DNA of 22,742 nt, taken from the NCBI GenBank assembly GCA_035456985.1, contig DATICE010000163.1, positions 1 through 22,742 on the forward strand, in the 5' to 3' direction. Shown here piece by piece: positions 1 to 6,733 of the stretch (the first letter of the stretch is position 1; each line of letters starts with the position of its first letter). Under the pieces are notes generated by a model that was not told the DNA's origin, made no database searches, and worked only from the letters and a program-made list of their open reading frames with translations. Position numbers and translations under genes: made by a program. This DNA comes from SG8-41 sp035456985. Its GTDB lineage: Bacteria > Pseudomonadota > Gammaproteobacteria > Burkholderiales > SG8-41.

Positions 1-48
1 ATAGGCGCGGTCGTGCGCGGAGCTGATGGTCGCCGTTGCGACCAGCGG

Positions 49-861
49 TTACTTCGAAGCGGACGGCGTGATGAGGCCGGAGGTCGGCGAGCTCGGCGCG
101 GCGGAGTAGAGCTTCTTCGGCATGCGGCCGGCGAGAAACGCGGCGCGCCCCGCTTCCACGGCCAGCTTCATTGCGGAGGCCATGAGCACCGGGTTCTTCG
201 CCGCGGCGACCGCGGTGTTCATCAGCACGCCGTCGCAGCCGAGCTCCATTGCGATGGCGGCGTCCGATGCGGTCCCGACGCCGGCGTCGACCAGCACCGG
301 AACCTTGGCCTGCTCGATGATGATGCCCAGGTTCCAGGGATTGAGGATGCCCATCCCCGAGCCGATCAGCGAGGCGAGCGGCATCACGGCCACGCAGCCG
401 GCCTCCTCGAGCTGCCGGGCGATGATGGGATCGTCCGAGGTATAGACCATCACCTTGAAACCGTCCTTTACCAGCGTTTTCGCTGCGGCCAGGGTGTCCA
501 CCACGTTGGGGTAGAGCGTCGTCGGGTCGCCCAGCACTTCCAGCTTTACCAGGTCATGGCCGTCGAGCAGTTCCCGGGCGAGCCGCAGCGTGCGCACGGC
601 GTCGTCCGCCGTGTAGCAGCCGGCGGTGTTCGGCAGCAGCGTGTACTTCGACGGCGGCAGGAACTCGAGCAGGCTCGGCTGCTTGGGGTCCTGGCCGATG
701 TTGGTGCGGCGAATCGCGACCGTGACGATCTCGGCGCCGCTCGCTTCCACCGCCGCGCGCGTTTCCGCGAAGTCCTTGTACTTGCCGGTGCCGATCAGCA
801 GCCGCGAGCGGTGCGGCTTGCCGGCGATCACCAGCGGGTCGAGGTTTTCATGCGGTTTCAT
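49..861 (-). CDS. thiG: Thiazole synthase ThiG
   Basis: ThiG forms the thiazole phosphate ring of thiamine in the cytoplasm from 1-deoxy-D-xylulose 5-phosphate, dehydroglycine and sulfur delivered by ThiS thiocarboxylate. The 270-residue frame matches the family length. The early segment LLIGTGKYKDF is characteristic, and Lys106 in LVKLEVLGDP fits the Schiff-base lysine. The phosphate-binding glycine-rich segment LVDAGVGTASDAA and the later GCDGVLMNTAVA loop of the TIM barrel are also present. The ATG lies 2 bases after the thiS stop and is preceded by the G-rich end of thiS (GGGGGA), so the two are co-transcribed. The gene is complete, ending in SASK then TAA. The thiO, thiE and thiC genes are not in the window. 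The 48 bases beyond its stop show no recognisable gene start. Confidence 0.97.
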   Translation of the reverse strand: MKPHENLDPLVIAGKPHRSRLLIGTGKYKDFAETRAAVEASGAEIVTVAIRRTNIGQDPKQPSLLEFLPPSKYTLLPNTAGCYTADDAVRTLRLARELLDGHDLVKLEVLGDPTTLYPNVVDTLAAAKTLVKDGFKVMVYTSDDPIIARQLEEAGCVAVMPLASLIGSGMGILNPWNLGIIIEQAKVPVLVDAGVGTASDAAIAMELGCDGVLMNTAVAAAKNPVLMASAMKLAVEAGRAAFLAGRMPKKLYSAAPSSPTSGLITPSASK

Positions 862-863
862 AT

Positions 864-1067
864 TTATCCCCCGCCGACCGCGACCACGATCTCCAGCCGG
901 TCGCCCTCCGCGAGCCGCTGCTCGGAGAAACGGCTGCGCGGCACGATCTCGCCGTTGCGCTCGAGAGCGACGCGCTTGCCCGCGAGCTCGAGCCGCGTCA
1001 GCAACTCGGCGCAGTTGAGCGGCCGCTCGAATTGCCGCGCTTCGCCGTTGACGGTGATCGAGATCAT
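864..1067 (-). CDS. thiS: Sulfur carrier protein ThiS
   Basis: ThiS is a small ubiquitin-fold sulfur carrier. Its C-terminal glycine is adenylated and converted to a thiocarboxylate that feeds sulfur to ThiG. The frame has 67 residues, the family size. It begins MISITVNGEARQ, the usual first beta strand, and ends in VVAVGGG, giving the required terminal Gly-Gly. It lies 2 bases upstream of thiG in the same operon. A sigma70-like promoter lies about 30-60 bases upstream of the ATG, so thiSG can be transcribed independently of the pqq genes that precede it. The Shine-Dalgarno signal before the ATG is weak. Identification rests on length, fold signature, Gly-Gly tail and the thiG neighbour. Confidence 0.95.
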   Translation of the reverse strand: MISITVNGEARQFERPLNCAELLTRLELAGKRVALERNGEIVPRSRFSEQRLAEGDRLEIVVAVGGG

Positions 1068-1097
1068 CAGGTTGAAGGTTCGGGGAAAGCGACGATC

Positions 1098-1125
1098 ATT
1101 TTACCGCCCGGCTGCGGTTTGACAA
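1098..1125 (-). promoter_or_regulatory. Sigma70-like promoter for thiSG
   Basis: Read on the minus strand, TTGTCA (1125-1120) and TAAAAT (1103-1098) are separated by 16 bp. They lie in the 77-base gap between the pqqE stop and the thiS ATG. The predicted start site near 1091 leaves a leader of only about 24 bases. The -35 box lies inside the loop of an inverted repeat with arms CCCGGC/GCCGGG (1107-1112 and 1130-1135). That repeat could be an operator or a 3' hairpin of the pqq transcript. The match to consensus is good, but no transcript data are available. Confidence 0.55.
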
Positions 1126-1144
1126 CTGCGCCGGGATAACTGTT

Positions 1145-2239
1145 TCACCGGGGAGCGCCGGGTCTTGCCGACCGGTAGCGCAGCGCTGCATTGGAGGCGG
1201 CAGCTTCGGCCCGCGCCGCATCGATCAGACCGTGAGTGGGCGCGAGCGTGCAGACCGGATCAGTCGCCGCAGCATCGCCGGTGAGATGGTAAGCCTGGCA
1301 GCGGCAGCCGCCGAAGTCGATGCTGCGCCGGCTGCAGCTTCGACACGGCTCCGACATCCACGCTTCGCCGCGGAACGCGGTGAAGCCGGGAGAGTCGGAC
1401 CAGATTGCCGCAAGAGCCCGGTCCCGCACGTTCTCGAACGTAAGTTGCGGCAGCGTGTGCGCTGCATGACACGGCAGCACGAGACCATCGGGGCTGATGA
1501 CGATGAAACGGCGTCCCCAGCCGTCCATGCAGGTCTTGGGATACTCGCCGAAGTAATCGGGAGTCACGAACAGGATCTCCATGCGGCCGAGCAGGCGCTG
1601 CCTGGCATCGGCGGCGGCGGCGCGCGCGCGATCGAGCTGCTCGCGCGTCGGCAGCAATGCGCGCCGATTCACCAGCGCCCAGCCGAGATATTGCGTGTTG
1701 GCGAGCTCCAGCCGGTCGGCGCACATGCGTTCGGCTAGCGCGATCATCTCCGGGACGCGGTCGAGATTCTCGCGGTGCAGGACGATATTGAGCGTGAGCG
1801 GCATGCCCAATTCCTTGACCCACCGGCCGACCTCGAGCTTCTTCTCGAACGAAGCGTACCCTGCGACGCGATCCGATGCGTCGGCGGTTACGTCCTGGAC
1901 CGATATTTGAACGTTATCCAGGCCCCTGGCGCGAAAGCTCTCCAGCCGCGCCCGAGTGAGCGGAATCCCGCTGGTGATGAGGTTGGTATAAAGGTCGAGC
2001 TGTCGCGCGCCTTCGATCAGCTGTTCGAGATCGTCGCGAACGAGCGGCTCCCCGCCCGTGAGATTGAGCTGTACTACGCCCAGATCCTCGGCTTCGCGCA
2101 GCACGCGCAGCCAAGTCTGCGTGTCGAGTTCCTTGCGCCGGCGCGCCCAGTCAACAGGGTTCGAGCAATACGGGCAGCGCAGCGGGCAGCGATAGGTCAG
2201 CTCCGCTATCAGCGTGTAGGGCCGGAACTCGCTGCTCAC
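1145..2239 (-). CDS. pqqE: PqqA peptide cyclase, radical SAM/SPASM enzyme PqqE
   Basis: PqqE is the radical SAM enzyme that cross-links the Glu and Tyr side chains of PqqA, the first committed step of PQQ synthesis, with PqqA presented by PqqD. With the start chosen here it has 364 residues. Cys18-x3-Cys22-x2-Cys25 (RCPLRCPYC) binds the SAM 4Fe-4S cluster, and TGGEP at 61-65 is the SAM-contacting GGE motif. The C-terminal SPASM region carries Cys237, 257, 299, 302, 312, 314 and 330 for auxiliary clusters. An ATG at 2377 would add 46 residues of Arg/Cys-rich sequence, which is only the out-of-frame shadow of pqqD. I chose the GTG at 2239-2237 because it overlaps the pqqD stop as GTGA, follows AGGAGG at good spacing, and gives the family N-terminus. 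Confidence 0.97.
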   Translation of the reverse strand: MSSEFRPYTLIAELTYRCPLRCPYCSNPVDWARRRKELDTQTWLRVLREAEDLGVVQLNLTGGEPLVRDDLEQLIEGARQLDLYTNLITSGIPLTRARLESFRARGLDNVQISVQDVTADASDRVAGYASFEKKLEVGRWVKELGMPLTLNIVLHRENLDRVPEMIALAERMCADRLELANTQYLGWALVNRRALLPTREQLDRARAAAADARQRLLGRMEILFVTPDYFGEYPKTCMDGWGRRFIVISPDGLVLPCHAAHTLPQLTFENVRDRALAAIWSDSPGFTAFRGEAWMSEPCRSCSRRSIDFGGCRCQAYHLTGDAAATDPVCTLAPTHGLIDAARAEAAASNAALRYRSARPGAPR

Positions 2240-2523
2240 GTCGCCTCCTGTACCAGCCCCCGCTCCGCCAACGCAACGAGGAGATTCATCACCTCGCGCT
2301 CGACCGTCGGCACATCCTGCCCATATTTTGCGGCAAGTTGAGCGACGATGGCGCCGACAGTATGCTCGCCGGTGCAAAGCTGCGCCACGTCTGCCGCGGT
2401 GGGGTTGAGAACCAGTCCCTTCTCCGGGTAAAGCAGCATGTAGCGCTCTGCTTTTCGATCATAGCGCAGCCGCACCTTCGCGGCGAGACGCGGCCGGCTC
2501 TCGAGCGAGATCGCGTCAGGCAC
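2236..2523 (-). CDS. pqqD: PQQ biosynthesis peptide chaperone PqqD
   Basis: PqqD is a small winged-helix RiPP recognition element that binds the PqqA peptide and delivers it to PqqE. The 95-residue frame has the expected strand-rich N-terminus (RPRLAAKVRLRYDRKAER), the YMLLYPEKGLVLNPTAADV segment, and a helical C-terminus with a leucine-rich stretch ending LVQEAT. The start is GTG at 2523-2521, with a G-rich Shine-Dalgarno (GGGGAG) just upstream. It overlaps the end of pqqC by 8 bases, and its TGA overlaps the GTG of pqqE. This is the standard separate PqqD, not a PqqC-PqqD fusion. Confidence 0.95.
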   Translation of the reverse strand: MPDAISLESRPRLAAKVRLRYDRKAERYMLLYPEKGLVLNPTAADVAQLCTGEHTVGAIVAQLAAKYGQDVPTVEREVMNLLVALAERGLVQEAT

Positions 2524-3250
2524 GTCCGCTCCCCGGTCCCCACCCCGGCTCGATGTAGGCGGCGTAGACGCAGTCCAGCAGGTGCCAGAGAATCTCGGTC
2601 TTGCGGATCAACGCGGCCACGCAGCGTTCCTGCAGCTCGTATGCCGTGGCGTGTCGCACCACGAATTCGATCGCTTCCTCCGAATCGCGACGGGCGCGGG
2701 TCACGCGGGAACGGAAATATTCGAGCACCTGCGGGCTGACCCACGGGTAGTGCTTTTCCCAGGCGAGCACGCGCTTCGACATGATATCTGGCGCGAAAAA
2801 CTCGGTCAGCGAAGAAGCCACTGCCTCGAGCAGGCTACGGCTGCGCACCAGCTCGACGTAGGCGTCGCATGCAAAACGCACCCCCGGCAGCACCGACCGG
2901 CAGCTTGCGACTTCCTCGCGATCGAGCCCGACGCCGTCCGCGAGCCGCAGCCACAACGCGAGCCCGCCTTCGCCGTCGGCCGAGCCATCGTGATCGTGAA
3001 TGCGGCGTATCCACATGCGGCGGAACGCGGGATCCTCGGACTTGGCAAGGATGAGCGCGTCCTTGATCGGGATGCGGGTCTGATAGTAGTAGCGATTGAG
3101 GACCCATTGCTGGAGCTGCAGGCGGGAGAGCTTGCCTTCGTGCATCAGCACGTGGTAGCGGTGCCCGTCGTGGTAGCGCTTCTCGCCCTCGCGGCGCAAC
3201 CAGCCGATGAATTCCTCCCGCGGCAGCGGTGTTCGTGCGGGGCCGCTCAC
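2516..3250 (-). CDS. pqqC: Pyrroloquinoline-quinone synthase PqqC
   Basis: PqqC is the cofactorless oxidase of the heme-oxygenase/TenA-like fold that performs the last ring closure and the eight-electron oxidation to PQQ. It has 244 residues from the chosen GTG. Typical segments are EEFIGWLRREGEKRYHDGH near the N-terminus, QLQQWVLNRYYYQTRIPIKD, and WIRRIHDHDG, with His and Tyr residues of the active-site cavity. An upstream in-frame ATG would add 12 residues but lies inside pqqB. The GTG at 3250-3248 overlaps the pqqB stop as GTGA and is preceded by GGAGG, so I prefer it. The gene overlaps pqqD by 8 bases. Confidence 0.96.
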   Translation of the reverse strand: MSGPARTPLPREEFIGWLRREGEKRYHDGHRYHVLMHEGKLSRLQLQQWVLNRYYYQTRIPIKDALILAKSEDPAFRRMWIRRIHDHDGSADGEGGLALWLRLADGVGLDREEVASCRSVLPGVRFACDAYVELVRSRSLLEAVASSLTEFFAPDIMSKRVLAWEKHYPWVSPQVLEYFRSRVTRARRDSEEAIEFVVRHATAYELQERCVAALIRKTEILWHLLDCVYAAYIEPGWGPGSGRA

Positions 3251-4167
3251 AGCGCCACCTCCATCCCGTCGCAGGCGATCTCCCACCCACCCGCCTCGGC
3301 CTGCCTGCGCTCGGGCGAGTGCGGTCGGAGCAGCGGATTGGTGTTGTTGATATGGATGTAGATACGGCGCGATGCGCGCATGCCGGCAAGCCGGCCAAGG
3401 CTGCCATCGGCGCCGCCGACGGGCAGATGCGCCATTTCTTCCGCGCGTTTGGTGCCGAGGCCGAGCGCGATCAGTTCATCGCTCGACCAGAACGTGCCGT
3501 CGAAAAACACGCACTGTGCGCCGTCCAGGGCTCGGCGTACGGCCGGGGTGATGCCGCCGGCAGCGGAGAAATAGGCGAGGCATCCACCGGTGCCGTGGTC
3601 ACGAATCAGGAGGCCGATGTTCTCACCGGGATCCGGCGCGGCCAGTCCTTCCAGGTGGACGGGCGGCTTGCCGGGCGCGGGAACCGCCTCGATGGAAAGT
3701 CCGCTGGGCGTGCCGTCGGCACCGCTCAGGGCGATGTCGCGCCCCAGTGGCAACGTCCTCCACGTGACCTGCCCCGGAAAGCGCATGAGGGTGCGGTAGA
3801 GCACGTTGCCCTCGGTGAACCCCTGGCACACGCGCTCGGTCGCATAAATTACCAGGGGATGGGATTCGCGCAGCGAAAGCAAACCCAACGTGTGATCGAG
3901 ATCGCCATTGGTGAGCACGACAGCGGCGATCGGCGAGTGGCGAGGCCCGCGCGGATGCAGCGGCGGGTAGCTTTCGACCTGCGAACGGATCTCGGGTGAC
4001 GCGTTCAGCAGAAACCAGCGCGCGTCATCGCTGCTGATCCCTACACATTCCTGGGTTGACGGTCTGGCGTCCAGAACGCCCGCGCGGAGGTCGCGGCAAT
4101 TGGGGCAGCCGCAGTTCCACTGCGGGAAACCGCCACCGGCGGCAGCACCCAACACCTTGATACGCAT
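3247..4167 (-). CDS. pqqB: PQQ biosynthesis protein PqqB, metallo-beta-lactamase fold
   Basis: PqqB is a metallo-beta-lactamase-fold protein that has been implicated in hydroxylating the tyrosine-derived part of the PQQ precursor; earlier literature proposed transport. It has 306 residues, the usual length. It begins MRIKVLGAAAGGGFPQWNC with the CGCPNC zinc-binding cysteines at about 19-24, followed by ASPEIRSQ and the degenerate lactamase motif LTNGDLDHTLGLLSL at about 85-99. The C-terminal HINNTNPLLR segment is also typical. The ATG is preceded by a perfect hairpin rather than a clear Shine-Dalgarno. Its stop overlaps the pqqC start. Confidence 0.97.
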   Translation of the reverse strand: MRIKVLGAAAGGGFPQWNCGCPNCRDLRAGVLDARPSTQECVGISSDDARWFLLNASPEIRSQVESYPPLHPRGPRHSPIAAVVLTNGDLDHTLGLLSLRESHPLVIYATERVCQGFTEGNVLYRTLMRFPGQVTWRTLPLGRDIALSGADGTPSGLSIEAVPAPGKPPVHLEGLAAPDPGENIGLLIRDHGTGGCLAYFSAAGGITPAVRRALDGAQCVFFDGTFWSSDELIALGLGTKRAEEMAHLPVGGADGSLGRLAGMRASRRIYIHINNTNPLLRPHSPERRQAEAGGWEIACDGMEVAL

Positions 4168-4170
4168 GGT

Positions 4171-4186
4171 GGATGCGCACGCATCC
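4171..4186 (-). promoter_or_regulatory. Hairpin between pqqA and pqqB
   Basis: GGATGC-GTGC-GCATCC is a perfect inverted repeat of 6 bp with a 4-base loop (the loop ends could add a seventh pair). It ends 3 bases before the pqqB ATG and occupies the place where the ribosome-binding site would be. There is no U-tract, so it is not a classical terminator. It may restrain pqqB translation or stabilise the short upstream pqqA message. In other bacteria pqqA transcript is known to exceed that of the downstream genes. The structure is visible; the role is inferred. Confidence 0.45.
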
Positions 4187-4243
4187 CGCGCCTCGCCCCT
4201 GGGTCGGCGCGAGTGGGGTCGGTAGCTTTCTTAGCGGAAAGAC

Positions 4244-4342
4244 CTATACGCCGGGTTCGCGGCCGTCACCGAAATCGTCCTGATAGGAATTGATTTCGGC
4301 GTCCATTTTTACTTCGACAAACGTCGGTGTTTCCCAAATCAT
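4244..4342 (-). CDS. pqqA: PQQ precursor peptide PqqA
   Basis: PqqA is the ribosomally made precursor whose Glu and Tyr side chains become PQQ. This 32-codon frame starts MIWETPTFVEVKMDAE and contains Glu16-x3-Tyr20 (EINSY), exactly the spacing PqqE cross-links. The N-terminal W-x-x-P pattern is typical of PqqA. The tail after Tyr20 has 12 residues (acidic/Gly-rich, ending GREPGV), longer than in the classical 23-24 residue peptide. The ATG follows AAGGGAG at 7-base spacing, a clear ribosome-binding site. It lies 76 bases upstream of pqqB on the same strand and heads the operon. The gene is too short for most gene callers. No pqqF/pqqG protease gene is in the window. Confidence 0.93.
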   Translation of the reverse strand: MIWETPTFVEVKMDAEINSYQDDFGDGREPGV

Positions 4343-4405
4343 CGCAGTACTCCCTTGGTGAGGTGCGAGAGCGAACCTGTATGGCAAAATTCAGGTCGTT
4401 GCCAC

Positions 4406-4414
4406 TATATACCA
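4406..4414 (-). promoter_or_regulatory. Candidate extended -10 promoter for pqqA
   Basis: On the minus strand TG-G-TATATA forms an extended -10 element in an unusually AT-rich island about 65 bases upstream of the pqqA ATG. No convincing -35 box lies 16-18 bp further upstream, consistent with an extended -10 promoter or an activator-dependent one. This is a weak call from consensus matching only. Confidence 0.3.
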
Positions 4415-4477
4415 CAACCATGGCCGGGCGGCCATCGGTCGCGGGTCCGGGCAATGGCGCCCGGCAAGAACTCCAGA

Positions 4478-4507
4478 TTGCGGTGACGGGCAGTCCCTTC
4501 GTAAAAT
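4478..4507 (+). promoter_or_regulatory. Sigma70-like promoter for tRNA-Gly
   Basis: TTGCGG (4478-4483) and TAAAAT (4502-4507) are separated by 18 bp. The -10 box lies 11 bases before the first base of the mature tRNA. Spacing and orientation fit a constitutive tRNA promoter with a very short 5' leader. Confidence 0.5.
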
Positions 4508-4518
4508 TAATGCGTTAC

Positions 4519-4592
4519 GCGGGTGTAGTTCAATGGCAGAACATCAGCTTCCCAAGCTGAATACGTGGGTTCGATTCCCATCACCCGCTCCA
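4519..4592 (+). tRNA. tRNA-Gly (anticodon CCC)
   Basis: The cloverleaf folds completely. The acceptor stem is GCGGGTG/CACCCGC, the D arm GTTC-AATGGCA-GAAC, and the anticodon stem TCAGC/GCTGA with loop TTCCCAA, giving anticodon CCC at 4551-4553 (reads GGG). The T arm is GTGGG-TTCGATT-CCCAT. The discriminator base is T at 4589 and CCA (4590-4592) is encoded in the gene. The gene is convergent with the second VWA gene, whose stop is only about 40 bases away. No integrase or duplicated tRNA 3' end is present in the window. Confidence 0.96.
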
Positions 4593-4634
4593 CTCCTCAT
4601 TGGCAGAAGGTAGAGGAGCGCCTGCCCGGCAGCA

Positions 4635-5642
4635 TTACGGTTGCGTGGAGTTCAAGCCCACGAAGGTGCCGCCGTTGTAGCGTGCGAGCTCGCGCATCAG
4701 CGTCGCGAAACGGACCCCGGTGTAGCTCGATTGCGCCGGTGGCGCGAACGTCGTCGGGAAGCCCACGCCGTGAATCCGGACCGGCCGGTTGCCCGAGGCA
4801 TCTGGGCGGTTCAGTGAATCGACTTTCCGCACGACGTCGTCGATCGACGGTCCGGTGAACTCGTCGCCGAAGACGTAGAGGCTGATCTTGTGGTCCGGGT
4901 TGCGGTACATGCGGATTGCCGTCTCGATGCCTTCCGCGGGGCTGCTCTTGCTGAACGGCTTCCAGTCGCGCAGCCGCTCGACGATCGCGGCCCGGCGGGC
5001 GGCGCTGTCCGGAATCCACTGGCCGGCGTACTGCGAGAACATGAACTGCCCGATGTCGCTCATCACCTGTATTCCCTTGACCCTGGGATAGACCTTGAGG
5101 GTTTCCTCCACTTTGCGCCGCATCGCCGTCCAGGCAAGCGATTGCATGCTGCCCGAGGTGTCGACGATGAAGATGACATACTCGCTGTCCACCGGGATTC
5201 CGGCGACGAATCGCTCCGGCGGCGCCGCCCGGCGCTGCGCGAGGAGCCGCTTCATTTCCTCGGTCAGCTCCTGCTGGGCGAGGGCCAGCTGATCGCGGAT
5301 GCGGTTCTGCACCGTTGCGGTGTCGCGCGCCGCTCGGTAGCGTCCCTCTATAGTCGTGAGCTCGTCCTGGTAGCGGGCCACCAGCCGCTCCGCCTTCGCG
5401 GCATCGGCGTGGCGTGCCGCAAGTTCCGCCCGCAGGGATTTCAGGCGCGCCGCGAGCTCGGCGCGCTCCTCCTGCAGCACGCGCAGCTCGGCGCGCAGCG
5501 TCTCCGCGTCGCGTTCCATCACCTGGGGCTCCGCGCCGCGCGCGATGACGAACAGCAGCAGGACGGCGCCGAAGCCGCAGAAGATGGCGTCGAGGAAAGA
5601 GAGCGAGACGCGCTCGAAATCCTGCCTGCGCCGTGGCCTCAC
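4635..5642 (-). CDS. Membrane-anchored VWA-domain protein with ExbD-like helix (second paralogue)
   Basis: This is the last gene of the eight-gene envelope operon (335 residues). A basic N-terminus (RPRRRQ) precedes a single transmembrane helix, about residues 12-34, reading SLSFLDAIFCGFGAVLLLF, with Asp18 inside the membrane. A long coiled coil follows (about 40-138), then a von Willebrand A domain with the metal-site motif DTSGS at 161-165. The usual MIDAS Thr position seems to be Ser here. The domain should face the periplasm. A TTG at 5648 would add two residues. I prefer GTG at 5642, which overlaps the upstream stop as GTGA and follows GGAGG by 7 bases. The helix is nearly identical to that of the upstream paralogue. 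I infer an ExbD/TolR-like partner of the TolQ-like channel; the exact function is unknown. Confidence 0.85.
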   Translation of the reverse strand: MRPRRRQDFERVSLSFLDAIFCGFGAVLLLFVIARGAEPQVMERDAETLRAELRVLQEERAELAARLKSLRAELAARHADAAKAERLVARYQDELTTIEGRYRAARDTATVQNRIRDQLALAQQELTEEMKRLLAQRRAAPPERFVAGIPVDSEYVIFIVDTSGSMQSLAWTAMRRKVEETLKVYPRVKGIQVMSDIGQFMFSQYAGQWIPDSAARRAAIVERLRDWKPFSKSSPAEGIETAIRMYRNPDHKISLYVFGDEFTGPSIDDVVRKVDSLNRPDASGNRPVRIHGVGFPTTFAPPAQSSYTGVRFATLMRELARYNGGTFVGLNSTQP

Positions 5643-6733
5643 GGCCAATCCTCCGCGGGGCTGATGAACGAGCCGCGGCTCGCCTGCGCAAGCCGCCAGA
5701 AGGCGGACGCCGCCATCGGGTCGCCCTCCATGGGGAGAAGGAGAACGTTGACCGGTATGCCCCGGGGAAGGCTCGCCAGCGCTTCGTCGAAGTAGCGCAG
5801 GCGCTCAGCACCCGCGATCGTGTAGCGCTCGCCACGCTCGCGATCGATCGTGGGAAGTCCGTCGGTCACGAGGAACACGTTGTCGGGCCGCGGCTTCAGC
5901 TCGCTCACGACTTTGAGCGCGTGATAGAGGCTCGTCCCGCCCGCGGGAACGATCTTCTTCGTGGCATCGACCGCCCCGTTGAGCACCGCCGGATCGCCTG
6001 CGTCGAGCCAGCGCCCGGCGCTCTCGCGCACGACCGCCTCGGCGCGCTCGTTGAAGGCGTAGATCTGGAATCGCGAGCCCGGGGGGATTTGCGTCGCGAT
6101 CCAGTCCAGCGTGGCGAGCGCCCGGCGCCACTTTTCTGCCTGTCGCTGCTCGGCCGCGGGGAGGTTGCGCAGCCGCACGACATCGGCGATGCGCTCGGCC
6201 AGCATGCTCGCGGAGGTGTCGAACAGGATGAGGATGCGCTCGCCTCCGACCTTCAGGCCGGTGAGATACTGGCGGTCGCCTTGCCCCGGGAAGGCCCGCA
6301 GGCGATCGCCCTCCTCGGCGCGTTGCAGGGCTCCGCCTTCCAGGCGCTTCAACTCCTCGTCGCGGGACTTGAGATCGGCCTTGAGGCGATTGACGTGCTC
6401 CTCGCGGGCGATGCGGTTGGTTTCGAGCTGCGCGATGTCGTAGCGCCGACCCGCGATATTCTCGGTCATCGTTCTTGCCTGGGCAAGCAGGCGCTGATTG
6501 CGCCCGCCCGCCCGGTCGACGTCCGCGACGAGCGCGGCGGCTTGTTCCCTGCCGCTCAACACCTGGCGCTCCAGCGCGTCCACTTCCTGCTTGAGGGCCT
6601 CGGTTGCCTCGCGCCGCGCGGCGACGGAGTTGTGGCTCAATATGAGGAACAGCAGCACGAGCGCGCCGAAGCCGCAGCAGATGGCGTCGAGAAACGACAG
6701 GCTGAGGGTCGTGAAAGGGCGGCGGCGCTTCAT
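5639..6733 (-). CDS. Membrane-anchored VWA-domain protein with ExbD-like helix (first paralogue)
   Basis: This 364-residue protein has a basic N-terminus (MKRRRPF), then one transmembrane helix SLSFLDAICCGFGALVLLF (about 11-32) with Asp16 in the membrane. A coiled coil runs about 40-140. A complete VWA domain follows, with DTSAS at 172-176, GGTSL near 265-269 and VTDG at 289-292 forming the metal-ion-dependent adhesion site. ExbD, TolR and MotB also place one essential aspartate in their only helix, next to a five-helix bundle of ExbB/TolQ/MotA. Here the adjacent upstream gene encodes that partner, and its stop codon directly abuts this ATG. I infer a proton-channel subunit whose periplasmic business end is a VWA domain. 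It was probably duplicated to give the downstream gene. Substrate or ligand is unknown. Confidence 0.87.
   Translation of the reverse strand: MKRRRPFTTLSLSFLDAICCGFGALVLLFLILSHNSVAARREATEALKQEVDALERQVLSGREQAAALVADVDRAGGRNQRLLAQARTMTENIAGRRYDIAQLETNRIAREEHVNRLKADLKSRDEELKRLEGGALQRAEEGDRLRAFPGQGDRQYLTGLKVGGERILILFDTSASMLAERIADVVRLRNLPAAEQRQAEKWRRALATLDWIATQIPPGSRFQIYAFNERAEAVVRESAGRWLDAGDPAVLNGAVDATKKIVPAGGTSLYHALKVVSELKPRPDNVFLVTDGLPTIDRERGERYTIAGAERLRYFDEALASLPRGIPVNVLLLPMEGDPMAASAFWRLAQASRGSFISPAEDWP

Noticed and set aside
1065..1091. Leader of thiS containing GAACCTTCAACCTGATG, reminiscent of the TPP riboswitch core
   Set aside because: The likely leader is only about 24 bases, the CTGAGA half of the riboswitch core is absent and there is no room for its helices.
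4390..4412. Possible sigma54 (-24/-12) promoter before pqqA (TGGCA ... TTGC)
   Set aside because: The GG and GC elements are 16 bases apart instead of 10, so it does not fit the required sigma54 spacing.
4519..4635. tRNA-Gly next to the uncharacterised operon, suggesting a genomic island inserted at the tRNA
   Set aside because: No integrase gene and no repeated copy of the tRNA 3' end were found at the far side of the operon; base composition by eye does not change.
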